From the NCBI RefSeq assembly GCF_004803915.1, contig NZ_CP039396.1, forward strand, positions 3,534,001-3,598,000: a stretch of 64,000 bases of DNA, given 5' to 3'. The position numbers and the translations under genes were made by a program. The notes under the pieces were generated by a model. The model made no database searches and had not been told where the DNA came from. It was given only the letters and a program-made list of their open reading frames with translations. Source of the stretch: Duncaniella dubosii (GTDB lineage Bacteria > Bacteroidota > Bacteroidia > Bacteroidales > Muribaculaceae). Shown one piece after another: positions 53,092-62,895 of the stretch. The stretch's first letter is position 1, and each line of letters begins with the position of its first letter.

Positions 53092-55301
53092 ATGAAATTC
53101 AAGACATATTCAATAGCTGCAATGGCTTGTCTGGCTCTTTCGTCATGTTCCGACGACTTCCTCAAGGACATGAAGAACTATGAATCGACAACCCCCGAAG
53201 CATACAATTATTATTCAGGAGCCCTCGGCCGTCTCGCCGATGTCTATGCCCTCGCCCTCCCCTACGGCAACAGCAGCAGTGTTCCCATATGGCAAGTACC
53301 GAGCAACGGACGCGCAGACGACGAATCTAAATCGACTGAGGAATACAGCGGTTTCGGTTGCTACGTCAACGGAGAGATAACACTGTCGTCAACATCGCAG
53401 ACCAACTCAGTCCCCGACTATTTCCAAGGACAGGCACGCAAGGTGCGCAACTCCACATGGGGCCGCATCCGCAACGTCAACGATGTAATCGCCGGAATCT
53501 CCGGAAGCACTCTGACAGAAGAGCAGAAAAACGAGCTTCTCGGTCAGGCTTACTTCCTCCGCGCTTGGTGCTACTACCTCATGTTCAAGTGGTATGGCGG
53601 TGTGCCCATCATCACTGAAGTGCAGAATCCCGTTCCCGGCAAGAGCACAGCCCGCTCGACCACCAGAGAGACCTTCGATTTCATCTGCGAAGACCTTGAC
53701 CACGCTGCCGAACTCCTCGCCCCCTTCACTGCAAACGGCGGCTGGACATCGACCGACTACGGACGCGCTACAACAGCGGCCGCCCTCGCACTCAAGGGCC
53801 GCATGATGGTGCTATACGCAAGCCCCCTCTTCAACCGCGCCAACGACAAGTCGCGCTGGGAGGCTGCCTACAAGTTCTTTCAGGAAGCAATCCCTGAAAT
53901 CAACAAGTGTGGCAACCACCTCGCATATGAAGGCAATCCCGGTGAGAACGCATCAAACTGGGCCAAGATGTTTATCGAAGACGGTATCAACCCTGAGGCA
54001 ATCTACGTGGCTCTCTACAATCAGATTGCAACAGGCGGTACTCCCGACTATTCCAAGAACAATGACTGGGAACAGGGCATACGTCCCTCCAACACTCTCG
54101 GCAGCGGCGGCAAAGTCCCCTCGGCGGCTATAATCGACCTCTTCCCGATGAAAGACGGCAAGCGTCCTTCAAGCTACAACAGCTACACTGTTCTCAGCCC
54201 GTCAGCCATCGAGTATAACCCCGATCTGCCATTCCTTGACCGCGATCCGCGTTTCTACCGCACCTTCGCCTTCCCCGGTGTATGCTGGGCGTTCAACGGT
54301 AACCCGATGAATGATGAGAACCATAATGCTTACAACGGCCCGGACTATCAGCTCTGGAACTACGTGTGGTATTCTGATGCTTCAGACCGTGGTAATATCG
54401 AGAGCGGCAACACATACGGCCCTGACGGACTTATGGGCAATGTCAAGGGAATGTATGTCCGCAAGCGTACCGACGACCTCCATGTCAACACCTCGGCCCG
54501 CTATGCCTACACTCAGGGCACAGGCTTCAAGTACTCGGCAGCTCCCTACATGGAAATCCGCTATACCGAAGTGCTCCTCAACTATGCCGAGGCAGCCTGC
54601 CAGTCAGGCCACAGTGACGTAGCCGTCGATCAACTCAAGCGCATCCGCGGCCGTGTCGGCTACACAGCTGAAAACAACTACGGTCTCCAGACCGGTCTTG
54701 AAGGTAACGAAGCCGCATGTATGGCAGCCATCCTCTACGAGCGTCAGATCGAGTTTGCTTACGAAGGCAAGCGTTTCGACGACCTCCGTCGCTGGATGCT
54801 CTTCGACGGTGGCACACAGACCGTCCCCGGAGCACCCTCGACATGGAAACTCACAGGCTGGGGTGGCAACACCTGTCAGTATCTCGGCTTCGAGCCACTC
54901 AACGGAACCCGCCGCGAAAATATGGAATTCCGTGTACAGGACAAGTATAATGGCGGTCTTGGCGGTGACAAATGGGTCATCGGTGGCAAGAACCCGACCC
55001 GCTGGCAGACGTAAGCCGTCCGGCAGCTGTCGACTACCGCAACGAGCTTGAGCCTCAGCTCAAGAATCTTGCGGACTTCTACACCACTTACCTTGAGCGT
55101 GCAGTGAAGAAGGGCGACAACTATAACTCGGCTCACGCGCAGCTATACATGAACTACCAGCCGCAATATTATTTCCCCGGCTTTGCCTATGGTGTATCTG
55201 TCAACAACGAAGGTCTCGAACAGACTATCGGATGGATGGATGCCTCGACAAATGCCACTGGAACATTCGACCCCCTTGCAGAAACCGTTACTGAAAAGTA
55301 A
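53092..55301 (+). pseudogene. SusD/RagB glycan-binding lipoprotein with a single frameshift near its 3' end
   Basis: The first 640 residues form a SusD protein: signal peptide with LALSSCSDDF (lipid Cys about 19), TPR-like helices (TEEQKNELLGQAYFLRAW, FKWYGGVPIITE), YMEIRYTEVLLNYAEAA, and ERQIEFAYEGKRFDDLRRW. At about 55000 the frame ends early in NPTRWQT-stop. Supplying one base there restores LADVSRPAAVDYRNELEPQL and about 95 further residues to the TAA at 55301, which belong to the protein. SusD binds glycans at the cell surface as the lid of SusC. Terminator at 55321-55370. Confidence 0.85.
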
Positions 55302-55320
55302 TTACAAAGATTAGATAGAT

Positions 55321-55370
55321 AAATCGTGGGGAACGGATGGTGATTTCAACCATATTCCCCACGATTTTTT
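55321..55370 (+). terminator. Rho-independent terminator after susD
   Basis: AAATCGTGGGGAA (55321-55333) pairs with TTCCCCACGATTT (55355-55367), then T run to 55370. It separates the susCD pair from the PL1 gene, whose own promoter is not obvious in the following 115 nt. Confidence 0.82.
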
Positions 55371-55486
55371 AACAAAGTTTGGAATTTTCGTCCGTTAAAC
55401 TTTTTCCCTGCAGGGCAATCTAACAATCTGTATATTAACAATCCGATTTATCACAATTCTAATCTGTTTTAAAATCTGAGAAATCA

Positions 55487-57223
55487 ATGAACCGTCAACT
55501 CACCATGTGGACTGTGGCTGCAATGATGGCAATTCCCTCTGCCATGATGGCACAGTATCCGCAGCTAACACCTGAAGCCAAGGAGTATTATCAGAAAATG
55601 ATTACTTCGGCTCGCGAACACGCCGACTCAGCGTGGGCTGTCGCAAAGCCGATTGTCGAAAAGGAAGCCCGCGAAGGCCGGCCCTATGTGCCTTGGGCGT
55701 CACGTCCCGATGATCTGGTGAAAGCTACAATCCCGGCATTCCCCGGAGCGGAAGGCGGAGGCATGTACACTCCCGGTGGACGCGGAGGCAAAGTCATCAC
55801 TGTCACAAATCTCAACGACAGCGGCCCCGGCTCATTCCGTGAGGCTTGTGAAACCGGCGGCGCACGCATCATTGTCTTCAATGTGGCAGGTGTCATAAAC
55901 CTCAAGACTCCACTCTACGTGCGTGCCCCCTATGTCACAATTGCCGGACAGACCGCACCGGGCGATGGTATCTGCATCGCAGGCGAGTCATTCCAAGTCG
56001 ACACACATGACGTGATTGTACGTCACATGCGTTTCCGCCGAGGTGACACACGTGTGCATAACCGCGAAGACTCTTTCGGAGGAAACCCAGTCGGAAATAT
56101 CATGATCGACCACTGCTCGGCCGAATGGGGTCTTGATGAAAACATTTCGTTCTACCGTCACATGTACGACCCAAGCGAAGGCCAGTATAAGACAACCGAA
56201 CTGAAACTCCCCACCGTCAATGTCACCATTCAGAACACTATTTCTGCAAAGGCTCTTGACACCTACAACCACGCTTTCGGCTCGACACTCGGAGGTGAAA
56301 ACTGTATGTTTACCCGCAACCTCTGGGCAAGCAACTCTGGCCGTAACCCGTCAATCGGCTGGAACGGTGTGTTTAACTTCGTAAACAACGTTGTCTATAA
56401 CTGGGTACACCGTTCATCGGACGGCGGCGACTACACAGCGAAGTTCAACATGATCAACAACTACTACAAACCCGGTCCTGCGACTCCGAAAGAAGGCAAC
56501 ATCGGTCATCGAATCCTCAAGCCCGAAGCCGGCAGAAGCAAACTTGACCACAAGGTATATGGCCGCGTATATGCCGAAGGCAACATCATGGAGGGCTATC
56601 CCGAAATCTCTGCCGACAACTGGGCAGGAGGTATCCAGATCGAAACTGACCCGAACACAGGAGAATTTACCGATTATATGCGTGCAAAGACTCCGTTTGA
56701 GATGCCTTACGTCCGCGTCACTTCTGCCGAGGATGCCTATGACTTCATACTGAAGAACGTCGGCGCTACAATCCCGACACGCGACATCATTGACGAACGC
56801 ATCATCGAGGAAGTCCGCACAGGTGTCCCCTACTACGACAAGAAACTTGCCAAGAATTACAACGGTGACACTTCGGGACTCGCTGAAAAATCAAGAGCCG
56901 AAGACGGTTCGTTCAAATATCGCCGTCTGCCGAAAGATTCTTATAAAGTTGGTATCATCACCGATCCGATGCAGATGGGCGGTTATCCGGAATACAAGGG
57001 TACTCCATACGTCGATTCCGACAACGACGGCATGCCCGATGAATGGGAAATCGCCAACGGTCTGAATCCCCACGACCCGTCTGACGCAAACGGCGACATC
57101 ACCGGCGACGGATATACCAACATCGAGAAGTATATCAATGGTATCAGCACCAAGACATACATCGACTGGAAGGATCTCCGCAACAACTACGATACCCTTG
57201 CAGCCAAAGGCAAACTCATGTAA
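55487..57223 (+). CDS. Pectate lyase-like polysaccharide lyase (PL1 family)
   Basis: The 578-residue protein has a signal peptide (about 1-22) and a right-handed beta-helix domain of the PL1 type (about 85-340): FPGAEGGGMYTPGGRGGKV, TNLNDSGPGSFREAC, YVTIAGQTAPGDGI, HDVIVRHMRFRRGD and MIDHCSAEWGLDENIS. Towards the C-terminus two Asp-rich loops (DSDNDGMPDEWE near 509; DANGDITGDGYTNIEKY near 536) look like calcium-binding TSP3/dockerin-like repeats common in Bacteroidetes lyases. PL1 enzymes cleave homogalacturonan by beta-elimination. It is followed after 24 nt by a DUF3826 gene. Confidence 0.9.
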   Translation: MNRQLTMWTVAAMMAIPSAMMAQYPQLTPEAKEYYQKMITSAREHADSAWAVAKPIVEKEAREGRPYVPWASRPDDLVKATIPAFPGAEGGGMYTPGGRGGKVITVTNLNDSGPGSFREACETGGARIIVFNVAGVINLKTPLYVRAPYVTIAGQTAPGDGICIAGESFQVDTHDVIVRHMRFRRGDTRVHNREDSFGGNPVGNIMIDHCSAEWGLDENISFYRHMYDPSEGQYKTTELKLPTVNVTIQNTISAKALDTYNHAFGSTLGGENCMFTRNLWASNSGRNPSIGWNGVFNFVNNVVYNWVHRSSDGGDYTAKFNMINNYYKPGPATPKEGNIGHRILKPEAGRSKLDHKVYGRVYAEGNIMEGYPEISADNWAGGIQIETDPNTGEFTDYMRAKTPFEMPYVRVTSAEDAYDFILKNVGATIPTRDIIDERIIEEVRTGVPYYDKKLAKNYNGDTSGLAEKSRAEDGSFKYRRLPKDSYKVGIITDPMQMGGYPEYKGTPYVDSDNDGMPDEWEIANGLNPHDPSDANGDITGDGYTNIEKYINGISTKTYIDWKDLRNNYDTLAAKGKLM

Positions 57224-57247
57224 TCTGAAAAATCCATCAACGTTATC

Positions 57248-57916
57248 ATGATTTACAAATCCTGTATAATCGGTCTTTTGCTTTCGGCTGTCGCCTTGCA
57301 TGCAGAGGCCGTAGAGCTAAACAAGGAAGGCCGTGATCCGGCTTACGTAGAGTCAATCGTCAACCGCTCCAAGAAAATCGTCGACAAGCTCGGCATTTCC
57401 GACCAGAAAAAGGCCGACGATGTGACCACCATCATTGCCAACCGCTATTTCAAGCTCAACGACATCTACACCGCCCGCGATGCAAAGGTGAAATCAGCCA
57501 AGGAAACCCTCACCGGCGACGCGAAGAACGAAGCTGTCCAAGCCGCACAAAACGAGAAAGACGCCGCCCTCTACCGCAGTCACTTCGAATTTCCGGCAGA
57601 CCTTTCGCTCTACCTCACACCCGAACAGATCGATGCCGTGAAAGACGGCATGACCTATGGTGTGGTCAAGGTGACCTACGACTCGCATCTCGACATGATT
57701 CCGACCCTCACCGACGAGGAGAAGGCTCAGATCATGGCTTGGCTCATCGAGGCACGCGAACTTGCGATGGATGCCGAGACTTCAAATAAAAAGCATGAGG
57801 TCTTCGGTAAATACAAAGGACGCATAAACAACTATCTCGCCAAGCGCGGATATGATCTCAAAAAGGAACGCGAGGCATGGTATGAACGTATCAAGGCTCG
57901 CGGAGGCACTATCTGA
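57248..57916 (+). CDS. DUF3826 secreted protein
   Basis: The 222-residue protein has a signal peptide (about 1-20) and one helical domain of the DUF3826 family: YVESIVNRSKKIVDKLGISD, LTPEQIDAVKDGMTYGVVKVTYDSHLDMIPTLT and WLIEARELAMDAETSNKKHEVFGKYKGRINNYL. The family occurs in pectin and rhamnogalacturonan loci of Bacteroidota; its function is unknown to me. It is co-transcribed with the PL1 gene and precedes the DUF6298-type gene by about 160 nt that contain a weak hairpin. Confidence 0.87.
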   Translation: MIYKSCIIGLLLSAVALHAEAVELNKEGRDPAYVESIVNRSKKIVDKLGISDQKKADDVTTIIANRYFKLNDIYTARDAKVKSAKETLTGDAKNEAVQAAQNEKDAALYRSHFEFPADLSLYLTPEQIDAVKDGMTYGVVKVTYDSHLDMIPTLTDEEKAQIMAWLIEARELAMDAETSNKKHEVFGKYKGRINNYLAKRGYDLKKEREAWYERIKARGGTI

Positions 57917-57937
57917 TACCTCTTCCGTGAAATGATC

Positions 57938-57986
57938 GGTGCTGAAATCACGTTGCTGATATACAAGGCGCGTCGGTTTCAGCACC
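57938..57986 (+). other. Weak intergenic hairpin
   Basis: GGTGCTGAAA (57938-57947) and TTTCAGCACC (57977-57986) form a perfect 10-bp inverted repeat with a 29-nt loop, in the gap between the DUF3826 and DUF6298-type genes. It could moderate read-through or stabilise an mRNA end. Confidence 0.35.
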
Positions 57987-58078
57987 TGATTATATAATTA
58001 TTACCCATAATCTGACAGAGTGTCGTTTTTTCAACTGCCTTTATGCTCCTCACGACACTTCGTCAAAACCTTAAAATC

Positions 58079-61000
58079 ATGAACAATAAATTTCTGTCTG
58101 TTACCTTGGCCGGAGTCATTGCATTCGGCTTGCAGGCGCGGGATTTTCCGCTTGCAGTGAAAGACGGCAAGATCAGCTATATAGCCGACGAACTTGGCAA
58201 CCGTGTGCTCGATTTCTCGACATGCGGTTATCGGAACTCATCGCAACCAATACCCGATGTCAACACCGTGGTGTTCGTTCCTTGGAAAGCGGGCGACAAC
58301 ACTGCACGCATACAGCGGGCCATCGACTATGCCGCTTCTCTTCCAATCGGCAAAGACGGCTTCCGTGGCGCAGTGCTGCTTGACAAAGGCGAATTTGAAA
58401 TCAGCGAAAGCCTCCGCATCTGCGCGTCGGGAATAGTGCTTCGCGGAAGCGGCGAAACTGCGACAACAATCAAAAAAAACGGAGTCGACCGAGGCGCACT
58501 GCTCTACATCGAAGGTATCTACAATCCTGTCGTGACCGACACACTCCGTCTTGACGCCTCCTATATCCCGGTCAACTCCACTACCCTGCCGGTAAAATCC
58601 ATCGGAAAGCTGAAGGATGGCGACCGTGTGTTTGTCACCCGTAATTCCACGGCCGAATGGATTCAGTCGGTCGGCTGTGACATTTTCGGCGGTGCGATCA
58701 GCGCCCTCGGATGGAAACCCGGCGACCTTGACATGAACTGGGACAGAAGCATAAGCTCTACCGCTCCCGGCTCACTGACAATCGACGCACCACTGACCGT
58801 CGCTCTTGACAGCAAATGGGGCGAGACACTTGTGCTTCCCTACACATGGACAGGCCGTATCTCTGACATAGGCATAGAAAACCTGTCAATGGTATCATCG
58901 TATGACTCACGATATGCAAAAGATGAAGACCACTGCTGGGACGGCATCTCGATTGCCAACGCCGAAAACTGCTGGGTGCGTCAGGTTGATTTCAAATACT
59001 TCGCCGGAAGCGCTGTCATAGTGCAAGGCTCTGCATCGAAAGTGACTGTCGAAGACTGTATCGCAACCGATCCGGTATCGGAAATCGGAGGTATGCGCCG
59101 CTCGACTTTCCTCACGCTCGGACAGCAGACACTGTTTCAGCGCTGTCTGTCGCGCCACGGCATTCATGATTTCGCCGCAGGATTCCTCGCCCCCGGGCCT
59201 AACGCATTTGTCCAGTGTAAGGCCGAAGAGGCACTTGGCTTCAGCGGTGCGATTGACGCATGGGCACCGGGGCTGCTCTTTGACATCGTGAACATCGACG
59301 GCAACAACCTTACATTTAAAAATCTCGGACAGGACAAGAACGGTGCCGGATGGAACACGGCCAATTCTGTCTTCTGGCAGTGTACGGCCTCAGAAATCGA
59401 GAACTATTCACCCGCTCCCGATGCAATCAACGTCGCGTTCGGATGCTGGGCTCAATTTTCAGGCGATGGCGAGTGGGCACAGTCCAACAACCATGTGCAG
59501 CCCCGTAGCCTTTTCTACTCACAGCTCTCAGACCGTCTCGGCCATGACGTTGATTCCACACAGTCGCGCATTCTGCCGAGAGCCACAAACGCCACCAGCA
59601 GCCCGACTGTCGAAGCGGCCATGCAGCTCGCAAAGGAAGCCTACATTCCACGTCTCACGCTTAAGAAATGGATTGAAGACGCTCCGTTCACAGCCTCTAC
59701 CTCTTCCGAAGGAATCAAAAGCATTGACGACATCAAGTTCAAGGAAACCTCTATGGCCCGGACCGAGAGCCACAGCTATGATATAATCAACGGACGCATG
59801 GCTATCGACGGTGCTGTCATGACAGGCGGCCGCCATGAAGTGCCTTGGTGGAACGGTAAGATCAAATACAGCTATCTTCCCAAAGCCAAGCCACATGTCA
59901 CACGCTTCGTACCCGGACGTGAGGGACTCGGACTGACCGACCGCATCGACTCAACGCTTACTTATATGGTCGACAACAACATCACCGTCCTTGACCACAA
60001 CTACGGACTCTGGTATGAACGCCGACGTGATGACCACGAACGCATCCGCCGTCGCGACGGCGACGTATGGGCACCGTTCTACGAGCAACCGTTCGCCCGA
60101 AGCGGAAAAGGAACGGCATGGGACGGACTGAGCAAATATGACCTCACCCGCCCGAACGCATGGTACTGGAACCGACTCAACCGGTTCGCTGAAAAAGGTG
60201 CAGGTCTCGGCAAGCTTCTTTTCAACGAACACTATTTCCAGCACAACATCCTCGAAGCCGGTGCCCACTGGGTGGATTCGCCGTGGCGCTCGGCCAACAA
60301 CATCAATGCCACCGACTTCCCTGAGCCGGTGCCGTTCGCAGGGGACAAGCGTATCTTTGTCGCCGACATGTTCTATGACGTCAACCATCCCGTGCGTCGC
60401 GACCTCCATAGCAATTTCATCCGCATGAATCTTGATAATTTTGCCGATAATCCGAATGTGGTTCATCTTATCAGCGCCGAGTTCACAGGTCCTCAGCATT
60501 TTGTGGAATTCTGGCTTGACACTATTGACGAATGGGAAAAGGAGACCGGCAAGAAAGCCAACGTAGCTCTCAGCACTACAAAAGATGTGCAGGATGCCAT
60601 TCTTGCCAACCCGAAATACCGCAACATCGTCGACATTATCGACATCCGCTACTGGCACTACAAGACCGACGGCATCTATGCCCCGGAAGGAGGCAAGAAT
60701 CTTGCACCACGCCAGCACGCGCGCAAGATGAAAGTCGGGAAAGTGACATTCAAGGAAGCATATAAGGCTGTGAGCGAATATCGCAGCAAATATCCGAGAA
60801 AGCCGTCACATATTATGCCCAGAACTACCCTGATATGGCTTGGGCCGTATTTATGGCCGGAGGTTCTCTCGCTGGAATTCCGGTGAAAGATGCAGATTTC
60901 CTCAAGGATGCGACCGGAATGAATATCATCGATTCGGCAAGCGATGATTTCAAGCTGCTTGGCAACAAGGACGGCTGTATAATCTATTCGCAGGGAGCAA

Positions 61001-61161
61001 ACAGCATTCCTCTTGAGCTCACATCAGGAAAATATCGCGTCACATCCTTCAATCCAAAGACCGGTGAAGAGACCGTGGTCAACAAGAGTCTGAAACTCAA
61101 AGCGCCCTACACTTTTGAAACATCTGACACCAATGCGGTCTACTGGTTCAAGAAAATTTAA
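58079..61161 (+). pseudogene. DUF6298/beta-helix pectin-locus protein with a single frameshift
   Basis: From ATG at 58079 a signal peptide (about 1-20) is followed by a parallel beta-helix region (FVPWKAGDNTARIQRAIDY, VLRGSGETATTIKKNG, CWVRQVDFKYF, RCLSRHGIHDFAAG) and a second domain of the DUF6298 type (LTDRIDSTLTYMVDNNITV, NHYFQHNILEAGAHWVDSP). The frame changes at about 60794: the original frame ends at 60886, but one added base yields EKAVTYYAQNYPDMAWAVFMAGGSLAG and runs to 61161, ending in a small beta-domain. The full protein would be about 1027 residues. Role in pectin or rhamnogalacturonan breakdown is inferred from neighbours. The upstream ATG at 58043 adds 12 residues before the signal peptide and is less likely. 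Confidence 0.75.
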
Positions 61162-61218
61162 ACAACTGCCACGATTGAAAAGCTGACTTCACGTTACTAC
61201 ATAGGGTCAGAGAAAATA

Positions 61219-61278
61219 AAGTCAATATAAAAGACAAGGCCACGAAAAATTTCGTGGCCTTGTCTTTTATATTGACTT
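61219..61278. terminator. Bidirectional hairpin terminator (29-bp perfect arms)
   Basis: Arms 61219-61247 and 61250-61278 are exact inverted repeats of 29 bp. It lies between convergent genes, the DUF6298-type gene and the DUF1593 gene, and has T-rich edges inside the stem. Confidence 0.82.
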
Positions 61279-61324
61279 CTTCAGATCTTATATATGATAG
61301 GTATGGCAGACAGAAAACGGCAGT

Positions 61325-62611
61325 CTAATCCTTCAGCCAGTTCCAGCGCTCAGCCCAATCCGAAAGCACATCTTCACGCCATTTCTCTACAGTTGCAGCA
61401 CCCTGCCACTTATCACGAAAAAGAGACTTGTCAGAGCTATCCGACCACCAGTTTCCACCGAGTACATAGCTATCCTTTAGCTTTTCACCGGGCCATTGCG
61501 GAGAAACAACTATGCTGCCACGCAGACCGTCCATCGCAGGAATCAGAGGGGCAGAGAGTCGATATTCAAATGTGCCGGGAGCTTTCGGGGCATATCTTAC
61601 AGCATACTCCCATCCCCCGAGATAGACACCATCCCAACTCTGACCGTCGATTGTCATTTTGAAAGCGACAGCGCCTATAGGCACAACACCGGCTATACCC
61701 TTAAAGCGGAACTCAGCGATTGAATATACGGGGACAGTGTCGCGGGTAGTTGTCATATATGTGAAAACCGTGCGCGGACTGTGGGTTATACGCTCAAATT
61801 GGCCACCCCACGACTCGGCATCGGGACGCGAGGAATCTCCGTTCATCATGTAAAGCAGCGAAGGAGTATCGCCCATCTTGACATTTCCGTCGTAATATGA
61901 TTTGAAATCCTCGCCAAGCGCACCTGCCCCACTGATGGTCCGATCGTAATAATGCTTGTTGAAGCGGTCGTCGCGTTTAGCATCGCTGATAAATCCGCGA
62001 TACGACGCATTGTTTTCAATCATCCATAAGTCCGGGAAATTCTCCGCGATATAGCAGTAAGCGTTAGCACCCCACTTCTTGTTCGGACCACCAATCCAGT
62101 AGACACGGATTTTAGACATGATATCGGGAGCATCGTGAAGCGCCTGAGCCACATCTTCGAGCGCACCCCATACGAGCACATAGAGAGGTCGTGAGTCCTG
62201 CCGTCTGGCAGCCTCTACAATAGCCGTCGATCCATCGGTCGGAGTGCTGAATCCACAGTAAGGAGCCATGCTATCCGCTCCCTGACGGCAAAGCGAACGG
62301 AGCGAGTCAGGGCTGAGCAAACCGGGCGCACGGGAAGAAAGCCGTGGATAGTCCTTCTCATAGACATCAATCATCCTCATAATCTCCGACTTCGAACCGT
62401 TGCCGAAAGATGGAGTCGAGACAAGCGCCTCAATGTCAAAAAGATCGTTATACATAAGAAGATGAGCCATCGACTGGTTATCGTCGGCATCCGTACCGCC
62501 TATATCCGTAGTGACAAGAATGCGGTGACGCTCAGCAGCAACTGCCGCCGAATACGACATAAGCGACAGAAAAATGGAGAAAACCAGACTGGTGATTGAT
62601 TTGCGATTCAT
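61325..62611 (-). CDS. DUF1593 nucleoside-hydrolase-like secreted protein
   Basis: From ATG at 62611 the product is 428 residues with a signal peptide (about 1-26). The N-terminal two thirds are DUF1593, related to nucleoside hydrolases: RILVTTDIGGTDADDNQSMAHLL with the Asp cluster for Ca2+ binding, YVLVWGALEDVAQAL, KIRVYWIGGPNKKWG. The C-terminal part is beta-rich. The family is frequent in rhamnogalacturonan and pectin loci, and hydrolysis of N- or O-glycosidic bonds is inferred. An ATG 18 nt upstream (62629) is an equal alternative. Its promoter is at 62706-62736. Confidence 0.87.
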   Translation of the reverse strand: MNRKSITSLVFSIFLSLMSYSAAVAAERHRILVTTDIGGTDADDNQSMAHLLMYNDLFDIEALVSTPSFGNGSKSEIMRMIDVYEKDYPRLSSRAPGLLSPDSLRSLCRQGADSMAPYCGFSTPTDGSTAIVEAARRQDSRPLYVLVWGALEDVAQALHDAPDIMSKIRVYWIGGPNKKWGANAYCYIAENFPDLWMIENNASYRGFISDAKRDDRFNKHYYDRTISGAGALGEDFKSYYDGNVKMGDTPSLLYMMNGDSSRPDAESWGGQFERITHSPRTVFTYMTTTRDTVPVYSIAEFRFKGIAGVVPIGAVAFKMTIDGQSWDGVYLGGWEYAVRYAPKAPGTFEYRLSAPLIPAMDGLRGSIVVSPQWPGEKLKDSYVLGGNWWSDSSDKSLFRDKWQGAATVEKWREDVLSDWAERWNWLKD

Positions 62612-62705
62612 TTCGTTTCTATATTGCATTTAGTTTTAATATGGTATTGAAATTAACATGCAATTGCACATTTCCGTGCAATATACTGTGTTAATGGAGT
62701 CTGTA

Positions 62706-62736
62706 CAAAATTACGAAAAAAATCATTATTTTCAAA
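62706..62736 (-). promoter_or_regulatory. Promoter of the DUF1593 gene
   Basis: On the minus strand TTTG (62733-62736) and TAATTTTG (62706-62713) are 19 nt apart, a very good consensus. The leader is about 70-90 nt. Confidence 0.75.
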
Positions 62737-62879
62737 AACTGCAAAACTCATTGGACCATTCCTGTAATTATATATATTATCCATGTGAACAAGCTTATTA
62801 ACGCTAAAGCATGACTATAAATCAGCATCAGATTATCGCATTTTTAATGTCACCATTTTCTATGGTTTTGTAAATTGTG

Positions 62880-62887
62880 TAACTTTG
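62880..62887 (+). promoter_or_regulatory. -7 box of the TPR gene, very short leader
   Basis: TAACTTTG at 62880-62887 lies 8 nt before the ATG at 62896. A weak TTTTC at about 62856-62860 is near the -33 position. Confidence 0.5.
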
Positions 62888-62895
62888 TGCCTGAT

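Noticed and set aside
59951..60718. Minus-strand open frame of about 255 codons inside the DUF6298-type gene
   Set aside because: Shadow of the coding strand; no domain or promoter.
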